The position numbers and the translations under genes are program-made. From Megascapheus bottae (taxonomy: Eukaryota; Chordata; Mammalia; Rodentia; Geomyidae): a DNA stretch of 64,000 bases. How positions within the stretch are numbered: the first letter of the stretch is position 1; each line of letters begins with the position of its first letter. The notes below the pieces were generated by a model. It ran no database searches. It saw only the letters and a program-made list of their open reading frames with translations, and was not told the origin of the DNA. The stretch spans positions 19,353,927 through 19,417,926 of the forward strand of contig JANJXV010000024.1 of assembly GCA_024803745.1 (NCBI GenBank). The letters run 5' to 3'. This document shows positions 1 to 20,600 of the stretch, one piece after another.

Positions 1-5
1 TTACA

Positions 6-238
6 AGCTGGGTGCGATGGCTCACCTGAAATCCTAGCTACTCAGGAGGCTGAGATCTGAGGATCATGGATCAGAAGCCAGTCCAGGCACTAAAGAACCT
101 GAGACTCTTATCTCCAATTAATCACCAGAAAATGGGAGGTGGGACTGTGATTCCAGGGGTAGAGCGGTAGCCTTGAGCTGAAGAGCTCAGGGACAATGCC
201 CAGGCCCAGAGTTAAAGCCCACGACCCACCAAAAAAAA
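6..238 (+). repeat. 7tSINE (7SL/B1-tRNA composite SINE)
   Basis: The left part, gctgggtgcgatggctcacc to agccagtccaggcac, is 7SL/B1-like. The right part, ggggtagagcggtagccttg to aaagcccacgacc, is the tRNA-like module. It ends in an A run. This entry defines the family for this list. Confidence 0.85.
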
Positions 239-336
239 TCATTACATAAGATATTTGTCAACAGACTAATACACTAAAGTTTCTAACAGTAATGGTTACT
301 ATACCCTACGGCCTTCTCCTTGTTCTTGAAAAAAAT

Positions 337-536
337 GGGCCAGGAGTTAGGCCTAGTGGTAGAGTGCTTGTCTAGCATGCATGAAGACTCGGGGTTCGAT
401 TCCTCGGTACCACATACATAGAAAAAATGCTGGAAATGGTGCTGTGGCTCAAGTGGTAGAGCTCTAGCCGTGAGAAAAGTCGAAGGACAGTAGTCAGGCC
501 CTGAGTTCAAGACCCACGACTGGCAAAAAAAAAAAA
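337..536 (+). repeat. dtSINE (dimeric tRNA-like SINE)
   Basis: First half ggcctagtggtagagtgctt to ggttcgattcc has tRNA A-box- and B-box-like sequences. Second half tggctcaagtggtagagc to gagttcaagaccc repeats the pattern. A12 tail. This entry defines the family for this list. Confidence 0.88.
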
Positions 537-587
537 GTCAGCTATGACCAAAAATAAATAAAAAGCTTAGGTATGCCAGTCTTATAC

Positions 588-658
588 CAGTGTTGAGCAA
601 AAGCTAAGGGATAACATATAAGCCCTGAGTTCAAATACCAGTACTAGCACCAAAAAAA
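588..658 (+). repeat. decayed SINE right half
   Basis: ttgagcaaaagctaaggg and gccctgagttcaaatacc match the tRNA-like module; the left half is missing. Confidence 0.55.
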
Positions 659-675
659 ATAAAATAAAAATAACA

Positions 676-735
676 GCCCTGGTCATGGCAGTGTACACCT
701 ACAATCCCACTTCGAGGGAACTGAAGGCATTTAAA
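676..735 (+). repeat. decayed B1-like fragment
   Basis: ggtcatggcagtgtacacc and acaatcccacttcgaggg resemble a B1 5' end. Confidence 0.4.
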
Positions 736-1144
736 ATGGAAAACCCCTGAGCACAGTGTCTCACTCTGCACTGTTGCAGTTTTTGGTTATATGCATCCAT
801 CAAGAAAGTTTAATGCCAGCATGTGCTACACAGTGAAACTTTTATTATTCACACATAGGACTTGCCATGAAGAACAGTGATGCTTGAGCTTATTTAAAGC
901 ACTAGTGAAAATATTTTGTGTGTTTACCGATACTGGGGCTTGAAAGTGGTTTTGGAAATGAGTCCAGATGCTTTAATCAGAATGATTTAAAGTACTGTGA
1001 ATAATACACATCACCAAGTTCCTACATTCCTAGAATTACAATTCAGTAATTAAAGTGAATATATATAACACATATATAAATATATAAATAATCTGGATAA
1101 ATATATATGTGTGTGATTTTAGAAAAAAGAAAGTAGTCTTGGGC

Positions 1145-1303
1145 ACTTGCTCACTTTTTTAGTCAAGCAAAAATCTTAAGCCGTACCTCCAATTCTGGCT
1201 TTTTGCTGGTTAGTTGAATTTGTCTACCCAGGCTAGCATTAAAATGCAATCCTCAGATCTCAACTTTGTGAGTAGCTAAGATTATCACCAATGCCAGCTC
1301 ACA
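1145..1303 (-). repeat. 7tSINE, decayed
   Basis: Shows the reverse complement of the family: tggctttttgctggttagtt, aatcctcagatctcaac and gagtagctaagatta. Confidence 0.65.
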
Positions 1304-1368
1304 GTGCATCTTATTTCCCACGCATTGGGCTTTATCATGTTATAAATGTCTCAGTATGTTCTTAAGCC

Positions 1369-1369
<1 letters not shown>

Positions 1370-1406
<37 letters not shown>
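1370..1406. repeat. (GAT)12 microsatellite
   Basis: Uninterrupted trinucleotide run inside a TRIM24 intron. Confidence 0.97.
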
Positions 1407-1409
<3 letters not shown>

Positions 1410-1721
1410 TTAATTTTTCCATTCTTTAAAGGCTATGATTCCTTAAGTTTAATTAATTTCAAACTTACAATTTTTCTTGAAGCCTTTGTGGGGGGGATAG
1501 GCCTCACATATAAATATCTCACATTGATATATTTCCTACCTCCTTAATTAGACTTTTAACATACACTTTGGCCCTTGCATTAAGTGTCTGCTATTGCCTC
1601 TGTGAGCCAGATGCTTTGTTATCTACTAGGTATGTGATAAATACTCTTGTGATTAAAATTCCATGGAAGGCGGGGAAGAGGGAAATAGTGAAAGAGAGAC
1701 AGTGCTTTAGAAACTTAAAAA

Positions 1722-9289
<7,568 letters not shown>

Positions 9290-10178
9290 GTAGCACCGTT
9301 GGCATATGCTTATTTTTAGATTTTTTTTTGTCTCATTTCAAAAACAAAAAACACTTGCCATTAATTTAACATCATGCAGAGATACATTTGTGAGCCCTCT
9401 GATCTATTTTCAATGTTTACCAGACTTTGGTTTCCTGAAATGAAAATTTTTAACTTATCAAATAAAATGGATATAAATGAATGGAAGAAGAAAAGATACA
9501 GCAGAAAATGAAAGCACGCAAGCAAGAAAAAACAAACATATGAAAGAACAATGAGATGAAAACCTTTTTCCCACCTCTTGAGTAACAGCTACTAGAGAAA
9601 GGAAATACTTTGTATGAACTCTCATTTGAAAGTGTAATTTGAATGCGTGTATTAATCCATTTTAGATTATGAATGCCACTACCCATTGATTATAGTCCAA
9701 GCATATGAATTCGTTTACTGTTCTTAAAAGTACTACCAGTGCTTGGATGATAACAAAAGTTCTTTCAACCAGGATGCCAACTGGTATACCAAAAGGGTTG
9801 TAGATTAGCTATTCAGAAGGAATCTAATAGTATATCATGTAATATGGCTACTATATTAAAGAAATCAGGAAAACAAAAGTTGATTTTTGCTTTTATTCTT
9901 GTCTGTAGAAATGTTTGGTATAGCGGGTTTTCAAGGCCATTTATCATCCATTTCTACATGTAGATTTTGTTCAAGAAGGAAGAATGCGCACGTTTGGTTT
10001 TGCTGTGTGTCTGAGTGGTTTATTATTTGTTTGATCCTTTTATAATGAGCCCATAGCAGGTAATAGAGCTACCCAAAATATCCAACCATGTGTCTGATTG
10101 TATCTTGTTTGATGTGAGGTTTCTTCATTCTGTGCCCCTGAGGAACACTATGGTTTCCCTGAAAAGGGAATACATTTT

Positions 10179-10198
10179 TGTGTGTGTGTGTGTGTGTT
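10179..10198. repeat. (GT)10 microsatellite
   Basis: Within the probable TRIM24 3' UTR. Confidence 0.9.
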
Positions 10199-11394
10199 GG
10201 TTTAGTTTAGATTTTCATCTGTCTTTATAATTTCAAATACAAAGTATGGTCCTTGGAAACAAATTTAGGAGGGGGGATTATAGGGAAAAATACTTCTGAA
10301 GCATCTGTTCTGTCTGGTTTTCTGTCTGGTGACTTGCTTAATTGGTTGATTTTTTTTTTTTTAAAGAATCAGGACCTCAAATTACAACTCTGAGCCTCAA
10401 TTCGCCTCAATTCAGAATTTTTTTTTTTAATTCTGATAGGGATACAAAAGAGTTTATCTTTTGGGAACAGGTAGTTCTTTGTGGACTACACCCAACTAGC
10501 TTAGCTGACATCCATGTCCATGTATTTTATTTGTTAAGAGGGCTTAGGGATTAGATGAATTGTCAGCACAGCAAACTAAATTGGAAGGGAAGAAAGTTGC
10601 TGGGCCATTTATACCAAAATTTGACAAAATATTTTGTTTGCCCTAGTAAACCTTTACTAATTAAATACTACAATTAATATTTGACTGGAGAAAATTTCTC
10701 TTTTTAAAATGATAGAATAAAAATATAACTGACTTGAATTCTTTGATTCTATTATGTATCGTACATTAAGAACAAAAAGAACTTCTTACCAGATAGCATT
10801 TATTTCTTAAAATGAATAATTTGAAAATATTCTGTGGATAATTGATAGGATTACCAGATATCACTGAAGATAAAAGGAGAAATAACTTATTAGCAATCGA
10901 TTCTTATTTTCTGTATATCCAAGTACGTATTGCACCATGGTATATCTTATGTTTTTTGAATATACAATTGACATTTGTTTTCCAAAGACTCATTGTATAG
11001 TTACAGATAAGCCTTTTAATTCTCTTCTCTGCCAGCATCTACATTCAGCACAGTGACTATGAAACTTTTGCTAATAAGTCTATTATTCCTACCTTATATT
11101 ACTACTCTGCTGATGATTTATGCTCCCCTCCTTATGTCCACAAGCAACACAGGTAAATTTTTAGAATCATCACTAGGGGAAACAAGGCCTAAAACAAAAT
11201 ATCTAATTTTCTATAATATATCTGGGCCAGAATTTGTTACTATACTCCTATCATAACTGGTATTTTCAATTTACCATTATTATCTTTTGCTGATTATTAT
11301 ATAATCATCATACTCGATACAAATGTCTTGAGTTTCTCTCTCCACATAGCTCTTATTGTAATAAGTCCTATGACATCATTAGAAAGTTCCAAGG

Positions 11395-11596
11395 CTGGGG
11401 CTGGGAATTTGGCGTAGTGGTAAAGTGTTTGCCTAGCATGCACGAAGACCTAGATTCAATTCCTCAGTACCACATACATAGAAAAAAAAAGCTGGAAGTG
11501 GTGCTGTGGCTCAAGGAGTAGAGCTCTAGCCTTGAGAAAAATCCAAGGACAGTGCTCAGGCCCTGAGTTCAAGCACAACTGGCAAAAAAAAAAAAA
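11395..11596 (+). repeat. dtSINE with near-perfect TSD
   Basis: aagttccaaggc before and aagtgccaaggc after. A13 tail. The only clear SINE in the 3' UTR candidate. Confidence 0.88.
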
Positions 11597-12868
11597 GTGC
11601 CAAGGCCAAGGTATATTCCAACTAAATATCCATTTGATTCCATTCTAATAGAAACTAGAAATTGAGCCTAACTGTATCCCATGCTCATTTTGAGACCACA
11701 GACACTTCAGAATATGATTGTTGTGATTTAAGGCGACCACATAAATTCAATCCTACTTTGAGCTTACATGGTCCAGTCAATTGGGGACCAAGAGCCCACT
11801 ATCAAGCTCCAAAAACTCCACCTGAGAACAGAGCTTGTGAGTGGACAAAGCATGCTAAAGCTAAGATTTTGTCAGTTTCAACTCAGTGATGGCTTTCCCA
11901 TGTGACAACTGATTTTTTCTGACAGGAAGAGGAAGGAAACCCAAGGATGCCATGATCAGTAACTCCTGTGTCTGTGGCAGAAGTATGAAGTTAAAGTATA
12001 CCACAATCAATGTAAAATGTGATCCTGGTCTTTGAATTAATGGTGCTCTTGCTTGGGTGTGGGGTTTGATTTTTGTTTGCGGTTTTTTTGTTTTTCATAT
12101 TTCATTTGTTTTTTCTGAACATAGATCAGTTTCCATGGCACTTTTGCTTTCTTTTCCAGACTTAAGAATAGTCTTTGTTTTACTACCACACAGAAGTTCT
12201 TTTATAGTAGAACTTATATAAACGCTGTCAGAAAAGTTAGCTTCACAGTCACTGGGTGAGTATACAGCCAGTTGCTCCTTTTAGGAGTTTGCATTTCAAA
12301 ATCCTCTACTGTTAATTGTGAAACCTTTCCATTTGACTTCCTTGAAGAAACGCATTCCTTTTACAGAGACCTGACCCAAATGAATGTACATCCCAAAAGT
12401 AAGTTGCTGCATGTGAACAAAAGGATTTTAGGTTTACAGTGGAAAGGTACCCAGTGATCTGGTTACTCATTAGAACTGTGGACATAATCATGAATTCAAC
12501 CATCTAATTTCTTATCAAGCTCCTTGCAATAATCATGTACATATTTTAACTGATTTATATAGGTCTATGTATATAGTCAATGACTTGAGAAACTTGATTG
12601 TATCTCCATCTTGGATGGGAATGTACGATTCACATGCAGCTTGACAAATGTTCCTGAGTGGAAGTAGCCAGTCAGATCACAGACTCTCTGTGGAGGTTTT
12701 GCCTATTGCCAGGGATATTTGGGACAATAGTCTAAATTTTGTTTCTGCGTTGTTTTTTTTTTCCCTCCCCTTGGGGACTGGTGCTTTGAATTTAATAAAA
12801 AATGAACTTGCTCACATTTTTACTGTTAATATTTTACCACAGAGATTTTTTTTTTTAATGAAAACATC

Positions 12869-13070
12869 AGGGGCCAGGAGTTTGTCCTAGTGGTACAGTG
12901 CTTGCCTAGCATGTATGAAGACCTGGGTTCAGTTCCTTGGTACCACATACATAGAGAAAAGCTGGAAGTGGCACTGTGACTCAAGTGGTAGAGCGCTAGC
13001 TTTGAGGAAAGTCCAAGGACAGCACTCAGGCCCTGAGTTCATGCCCCAGGACTGGAAAACAACAAAACAA
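12869..13070 (+). repeat. dtSINE
   Basis: ggggccaggagtttgtccta at the 5' end. It lies just after an AATAAA at 12794 and may mark the far side of TRIM24. Confidence 0.85.
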
Positions 13071-14350
13071 CCTTTCAAAAAAATGAAAACAATGATCCTA
13101 CAGTAGAATTCTACCTAGTTTGAATCTCTTTCTGTCATCTAGATGTAGCATTCACACATAAGGACAAGCTCCTGGTCCATAAATGGCGGGGGGGGGACCG
13201 GGGGGAGGGAAGAATGTTATTTTAGGGTTTGGGGTGTTTGGGGCTTTGTTTTTTAATTCTAACACATGTATTTCAGAGAACTTGTATGGATGCTATCTTC
13301 CATCAATATTCCATACTCTTCAAGTAGGAGTGCTATACCATAAAGAATTTATTTGCCCAGCCACAGGCTGGGGATGTTTACAGATGACTTTGAAAGTTTA
13401 CTAAATTTAATTTTACCTGTCAAGTTTGAAAGTTTAAAAGGATAACTTTTAAAATTATATTTTTAAAATTTGGGTATTTACTTGATCTTCAATAGGGGGG
13501 GGTTAATCTACTTGATTCTAAAATTAGTTTTTTGAATAGAATAATTAAGTCTTCATTTGAGTCCCAAAACATCCTCCTTGGTACTTAACAACATTCAACC
13601 AAGTTCTATTTGGGCACAATCTCAAATGTGGAGAGAAAATGAAATGTGGCATGGAAGAAAGGCTATTTTCAACATCTCCATTATTTATTAGGAAACTTGA
13701 GAGTGTGAAATCTTTGTCCCTGTTCTAATGCCCTTACCTCCCCCCACCACAGAGGAGGTGAGAAATCTAGTGCAAGATTTTTCTTCTGCAAATAACTGAA
13801 TACAACTTCATTATGGGGGGAAGGACATCAACCAGAGTTAAGTACTGCTTCACCCTTGGAATGAAGATATGCTGGTCTGAGAAGTAGCCTTTTCCCCAAA
13901 GTCAAATGTCCAAGAACCCGACTTTGACAGTAGTTATCTAATCTGATCTTCATAGGAATTCACTAGCCCCACATATAAAATGCCCAAAACAATGGCCTTC
14001 TTATTCCTATTATAAGAGTTTTTAAAGAATCCACAGAACTTCTCTTTTACATCTAAAATTATTTGGTTCCTACAGATTCCTCTTCTATTATATAAAGCAA
14101 AGCATGACTGTACAGAGATCCCAGTTTTACTGCTCTTTAATATCTCAGTTCATAAAAAGTTCTTACCAGGGGACTGGGAATATAGCTACTACCATTAAAT
14201 ATGCTAAACAACCTACCTGAGCAATCAAAGATTAGTCAAATTACATTCCTGAATGTAGACTTCTGAGCAGCCACATAAGACTTCCTTAGCCTTGAAGACC
14301 CACACAAGTACTGAGAGGCCAGGAATTATTGGAATATACTGAGTATCAGC
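13071..14350. other. intergenic gap between convergent TRIM24 and SVOPL
   Basis: Unique, AT-rich, with G homopolymer runs at 13188-13205 and 13494-13502. No gene or repeat recognised. Confidence 0.5.
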
Positions 14351-14686
14351 TTTATTGTTAATTGATGATAAATTACTACTAACTTTAGGCTCTTAGGTAT
14401 AACAGAGCTGGTCATATAGCTAATGCTACAAGTGTAGTAAAGACACCTTTGCATTAAATACATTTTTGCCTAAAATTATATAAGATTTTAGTTGGATGCT
14501 GGTAGCTCAGTGCCTGTAATTCTAGCTACTCCAGAGGAAGAGATCTGAAGATTGCAGTTACTTTTTAATACATAATCCATCTTAAGTACCAAGTAGCATA
14601 CAGAATTCTAATTGTTAAAAATATGTCACAGCTCCATGAAGATAAAATTCATTTTTCTCCTCTGGTAGACATAGCTCTGCCAGTCT
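14351..14686 (-). other. SVOPL: probable SVOPL 3' UTR with AATAAA signal
   Basis: Minus-strand AATAAA lies at 14356-14351 (tttatt on the plus strand), about 330 nt after the stop. The stretch includes a 7tSINE fragment at 14491-14560. A later signal at 13684-13689 is an alternative end. Confidence 0.5.
14491..14560 (+). repeat. 7tSINE 5' fragment
   Basis: gctggtagctcagtgcctg to agatctgaagattgcagtt only. Confidence 0.7.
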
Positions 14687-14698
14687 TCATTTAATTTG
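14687..14698 (-). CDS. SVOPL: SVOPL terminal coding exon (Gln-Ile-Lys-stop)
   Basis: On the minus strand, attttttcccctag is followed directly by caa att aaa tga. Spliced to exon 14 this gives the C-terminus RALQ-QIK-stop, which matches the ending of mammalian SVOPL as I remember it. Only 12 nt are coding; the rest of the exon is 3' UTR running left. The preceding intron is 3.6 kb. Confidence 0.85.
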   Translation of the reverse strand, partial: QIK

Positions 14699-17600
14699 CT
14701 AGGGGAAAAAATATTTAATTGATTAGTACACTTAATTTTTGTTTAAAAAGTTTCCATATGTATTCAAACTGGTTGTAGTTCATACTACAAACTAGAGTAG
14801 TAAAAAGGTATAAGGAATTAAGATCTAGCATTTATCTTTGTGTATAATTATACTTTAGAATTTAGTAGATCTAGTATAATGTGTAGAAAAACTCACATCT
14901 CAGGATCTTTGAGTTTTATTTCACTGGGCTCATTAAAATTAATTGGAGTAGTTATGAAGTAAAATCAGTGTGTGTGCATTTCACTGGCTTGAACTCGAGG
15001 CCTGAGTGCCATCCCTGAGTTTTTTTTTTCCCCCATTTCACTCAAAGGTAGCACTCTACCACTTGTGCCACAGCTCCTCCTCCTAACTCTTGCAGTAGAG
15101 ATAAGTATCTCACAGACTTTCCTGCCCAGGCTGGCTTTGAACTGTAGTCCTCAGATCTCAGCCTTCCTATATAGCTAGAATTACAGGATTAGCCACTGGT
15201 ACTCAGAACTGCTTTTAAACTAATGACAAAATCTGTTTGGCCAGTCAAAATTATTTGGTGGCTATGTTTGCAGTGTTAAATTTTAGGGACTGTCCTTTAA
15301 CTATTTCTAGCTTTCTATGATAAATACAACACTGGAGTGCATGTATATGTATCTTTAAGATTTACCCAAAGACATATAGCCATTAGCTGGCAGGGTTATC
15401 CTGCCATGTAAGTGGATTTCTAGCATGGTGCCTTTAAGTGATTTGCTTTCCTTGTTCCCTAGTTTATTCTTTTGTATAAAAGATGAAAATACCCTAGGAT
15501 GAAAAGCCTATGAGTCATGTAATTCAGTCTCTACACACTCCAGGATGGGTCACAAGAAGCAACCTATTATCTCTAATTACATGATAGATAACCTTAAGAT
15601 GTGACTGAAAGGTGCATTACCTTAAAACAAGTTAGAAGAAACATCAAACTTTGATATAAAGACTCCCTTTTTCACTTTATTCAACAGTATTTCCCTTGTA
15701 TTTTACTCACCGAAGACAGCCATCCGAGCTAAAAATACTACGTGTTTGAGAAGAAAGATGTGGCAGAGAGCAAGGCACGCTCATCATGACTCTGCTACTT
15801 AGAGGCAGCTTCTCAAATAATCTTACTGAATCCTGCTTTCTCCTAAACATGCACCTGGGTGCTGTACTTGAGCTTACTGTTGTTGCTCAAGGCTAATGCT
15901 GTCACTTGTTGTTGTTGGTCGTGGGGCTTGAACTCGGGGCCTGGGAGTTGTCCCTGAGCTCTTCAACTCAAGGCTACCAACCCTACCCCTTGAGCCAAAG
16001 GGCCACTTCTGGTTTTCTAGTGGTTAATTGGAGATAAGAGTCTCAGACTTCAGTGCCCGGGCTGGCACTAAAGAACTCAGCCTCTTGAGTAGCTAGGGAT
16101 TACAGGCATGAGCCACGGCTCCCAGCTAGCTTTTTTAAACTAGGAAAAAATGTCTTGAAGTGGGACATCAGAGCCCCAGCCTGTACTTTAAGATAACCAT
16201 TCTCTATTAAGTAACTACCTGGGAAGAAGGCTAGCAAAGGCCTCTCTTGTGACTTTGCCCAATCATATACTTTGGGGCCATCTTTGTGTGTGTGAGAGAA
16301 AGAGGAAGAGAATGGAAGGGAAATGGGCAGGGCAGGAAAGAAAAAGAGGATCTCACTGAATCCCAGGCTGGCCTCTAACTCTTGCTCTTCATGCATCAGC
16401 TTTCTGACTGCTGTGATTGTATGTGTTTACCACCACACCTAACCAGGTCATTATTTTGGGGTGTGTGTGTGTGTGTGTTGCCAGTCCTGGGGCTTGAACT
16501 CAGGGTCTGGTGCTGATCCTAAGCCTCTTCATGCTCAAGGCTAGTGCTCTACCATTTGAGCCACAAAAACATTTCCAGCTTTTTTGAATAATCTATTGGA
16601 AACAAGAGTCTCATGGAGATTTTTCTGCCCAGGCTGGCTTCAAATCTCAATCCTCAGATCTCAGCCTCCTGGGTAGCTAGGCTTCTAGGCATAAGCCACC
16701 AACGCCCAGCTTTTCCTTTTTATATGAGCGGCCCATGTTTTCTGATTGTTAGTAGCACCTGACAACTAGGACGGCACTGTTTGGACTTGTTTTTCGTATA
16801 TTTATTGCACAGTCAAATGATAGTCAACATTTCTAAAAGAGAAAGGAGAATGTATTTGCAAGCAAGAAGATGCTCTCTAGTGCAATATTAATCAGGTGTT
16901 CCTGTCCCTGCAAGATTACATTCAAGATCTTGGATAAGGCAAATAACCCTTGGAAACACACGGTCCAGTGAGGCAGGTAGCTACTAGTTTCTGTGAACAT
17001 TTTGCTGTAAGATGGAAAAATCCCCATGGTGAATGCTGACTCATGTGCCTGAGTTGGGCTTCTGTCTTTCTCCCTCAGTCACATCCCAGTCTAGGAAGGC
17101 TTCTGCACTCCATGCTTGAAAGCTCAATCCTGTGTTCCTGAGTCCCTCCATAGAGCCTCCAGCCACCTCTGCCAGGGAGACATAGGGCTCAAACACAGCA
17201 TGGTGCCATTTAAGTAGTTCTGATTATCAAATGAGCTGACATCTGACTGGCCATATGTATTTCATAAGCCAAAATTATCTTCCTATCTTTTCCGTTGTAA
17301 AAATGTGAAGTAGCCCAAATGCCAGGGAGGGAGGTATGTGAGTGTGGGGGGTAGGGGGTGAAAATTCAAAGTTTGCCAGAAAAGCAACCCAGTCGTCAGC
17401 AGCAGGACTTAGGCTGGAGAGCACTGTAGAAGGTGAGGAGCGCAATACATGGGGCTCACAGGCAGTCCCTCCCACAGTCAGCCCATGGTAGTCCCTTAGA
17501 GCACTGAGCAGGCACACCTCATTTGGGGTACATGGGCACAGTTGGAATTCTGGTGCATTGGAGTGGGGAGCCTGCTGCAGTTCTGAAACTGTTCTTCCCA

Positions 17601-20600
17601 ACACAATCATACAGTGGAACTGGAGGTCATTTTAGTCATTGTAGCAGAATGACACATTGTCCTCATGGGCTGTGCTTCCAGATCAACTTTACCCATGATG
17701 ACATGGTGCCTAGGGTCCAACTTCCCTGCACCCTGCCTCAGAGAAGCCACGTGGAAGCTCTCACACCTCCAGCCCAGGGATTAGAGAAGATGGACGAAGT
17801 GGAGAGACCAACCCATGGCACTCCTGCTCTGTAGTGCTTACACCCATGTAATGGTGGAAAGGGAAGAATGCTGAAACCTCAACAGATTTGTTAAGCTGAG
17901 GTTTGATAGGACAAGGTTTGAATGGAATTATCAGTTACTTGGACTTCAGAGCTGTGTTGAAGGAAGACTGGAAACCAGTCTTTAAAAAAGAAAAATGGGG
18001 GCCGGGAGTTTGGCCTAGTGGTTAAAGTGCTTGCCTAGCATGCACGAAGACCCGGGTTCGATTCCTCGGTACCACATACATAGAAAAAAGCCGGAAGTGG
18101 TGCTGAGGCTCAAGTGGTAGAGCTCTGGCCTTGAGAAAGTCCAAGGACAGTGCTCAGGCCCTGAGCTCAAGCCCAGGACTGGCAAAAAAAAAAAAAAAAA
18201 AATGGAACTGAACATTGTGTCATGGCAGATGATGTCTGCTTAAATGAAGGATCTCATATGCCAAGTTCGTGTCCTCTGGTCAAACAGTGGTAGTTGAGAA
18301 AACCTAAGTGTCCTGTGCAGCTCACCTGTAAGGCCCGTCCTTTAGTCTCGATTGGGAGAGTGAACGCAGAAATGGCACACACAACACAGACCGATGAGAA
18401 AAGACACAAGGCTCCCAGGAATGAGGCATTCATGAGAACCTGTAAGTCACAAAAGAATGACTCAAGTCGCTCTCCACTCATTTCTACACTGGTTTGGGGT
18501 GCTTTTGGGTTTGTGTGTGTGTGCATGCATGTACACGCGTGCCAATTCTTGGGCTTAAACGTGGGGCCTACACTGTCCTTTTGCTTAAAGCTGGTGCTCT
18601 ACCTGGACTCTGCCGCCCAAGCCGGCTTCAAACCGCAGTCCTCACAGCTTCGCCATCTAAGTAGATAAGATTTCAGGCGTGGGCACCAACTCCTGGCTTA
18701 CACTGGTCTTTTTTTGGCCAGTCCTGTGACTTGAGCTCAGAGCCTGAGCACTGTCCTTGGACTTTCTCTCAAGGCTAGAGCTCTAGCCACAGCACCATGT
18801 CTGGCTTTTTCTGTATATGTAGTATTGAGGAACTGAACCCAGATCTTTCATGATAGCTAGGCAGACACTCTACCACTAGGCCAAACTCTTGGCCTACAAT
18901 GGTCTTTTATACTCAAGGTAGAATAAGCATGTGTCTACATTCAAATAACGGGCGTTTACAGCCAGTGCGTCACACTGCATGCTGAATATTTTACTTGGGC
19001 CAATGAGTGTGCAGATTTTGTGTGGTTGGCCTTAACATGGACTGGCCAGATTAGATGGCTCTTTCCACTGTGACTCTGCATCTGTAGAGCAAATGAGGGT
19101 ATGAGAAAGATGAGATCTGTCTGTTCTCCCATCTCAGCTTGCTTTGCTCTGAACCTGCTCACTTCCCTGCCAGCTGTCCACTCCTCCCAGCCCCCACTTC
19201 TGCCAGCACAAAATGGCAGAAGGTTCTCAGAAGAGATATAGCCTTCCAGTGCCTGAACAGATAACTAACGGAGTCCTATCTCTATTCAAAAAGCATCAGA
19301 ACTTCCTGTTGGATGCCCTTATCTATACACAACTTTTGGCTGCACCTTTTCACTTCAATATTGCAGTTCATCACCCAGTCTTAGCCAGGACATTCTTTAT
19401 GTTTTTTATCTTTTTTTTTTTTTTGCCAGTCCAGAGCCTTGAACTTGGCCTGAGCATTTTCCCTGGGCTTCTTTGGTCCAAGTCCTGCACCCTATCACTT
19501 AAGCCACAGCACTATTTCCTTTTCTTTTTTGAGTAGTTATTGGAGATGAAAGTCACACAGTCTTTCCTGCCTAGGCTGGTTTCAAACCATGATCCTCAAA
19601 TCTCAGCCTCCTGAATAGCTAAAATTGCAGGCACAAGCCCAGCAACATGAACATTCTTAACTATGAAGTCACACTGTGACAAATGTGGAAAGGTGTAGAA
19701 ACTACCTGGTCTAATCCAACCTCCTCACTCAGTGGATGAGCCTATGCTAAATACTCTTCCCCAAATCGCATGCATCCTGCTGTGAATGCCACCTCCTAGG
19801 GTCGTTAAGATACCCGATATTGCCAGATGACTTTGGCCATACCTGGGATATGAATGGTGCCACCATTGCCCCAATACGGCACAGGGATCCGCTGGTGCCC
19901 ATTCCCAGAGCACGCATTGTGGTGGGGTAAACCTGTAGGGAGAGGAATGGGGGCCCAGTCACTGATGTCTCTTCTCAAAGCTTTCCTCCTCTCCTCCCGT
20001 CCCAGTCAAGCCTTGAGATAGATATATATTTTTTTTCAAGTAGACTTCAGACATAAAAGATGCTCACTTTCTCTAGGATACAACTTTGAAATTTTGATTA
20101 TTAATGTAAAAACAGCCAGGCACAGTGGCTCATGCCTGAAATCCTAGCTGATCAGGAGGCTGAGATCTGAGGATTGAGGTTCGAAGCCAGCCTAGGCACT
20201 AAAGACCATGAGACTCTTATCTCCAGTTAACCACTAGAAAACTGGAAGTGGAGCTGTGGCTCAAGTGGTAGAGCACTAGCCTTGAGAAAGCTCAAAGACA
20301 GTGCCCATGCCCTCAGTTCAAGCCCCAGGACTGACAAAAAGAATATTTCACACTATCACTGGCTTCAAACCAAAGCCTCCTGAGTAGTTAACGTATAACC
20401 TACCAACACCCCGCTCTGACAATATTTTAATACAGCTACAGCAAATAGAATTGACTAGAAAGCCAGGAGCCTGCTCCTCCAGTCAAGTTTCAGTCATCTG
20501 CTATACTTGGCTACTGAAGAATTTTATTTTGTATTTATTTTCTTGGCGCAACTATTTTGCACTTATGGAGTCTCCCCGACTTTCCTGGCCAAGCTGTGTT

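Larger units (their letters stand above)
9290..12868 (+). other. TRIM24: probable TRIM24 3' untranslated region and flank
   Basis: AT-rich sequence with no convincing coding potential and, unusually for this window, only one clear SINE (11395-11596). Sense-strand AATAAA motifs occur at 9461, 10716 and 12794. The last, or a later one, could end a long 3' UTR. The true end is inferred, not seen. Confidence 0.45.

Noticed and set aside
1356..1547. Open frame starting with a poly-Met run
   Set aside because: It is the translation of a (GAT)n microsatellite in an intron.
13484..13496. Minus-strand gaag|atc aag taa as an SVOPL last exon
   Set aside because: It would give RALQ-IK; the 14698 site has a far better pyrimidine tract and the full QIK ending.
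18015..18215. Short open frames reading LGLSSGPEHCPWTFSRLELY, repeated many times
   Set aside because: They are the antisense translation of the dimeric SINE and recur at each copy.
18254..18325. Extension of the SVOPL frame by 24 codons past RALQ
   Set aside because: It begins exactly at a good gtgagc donor, and a matching terminal exon exists at 14687-14698.
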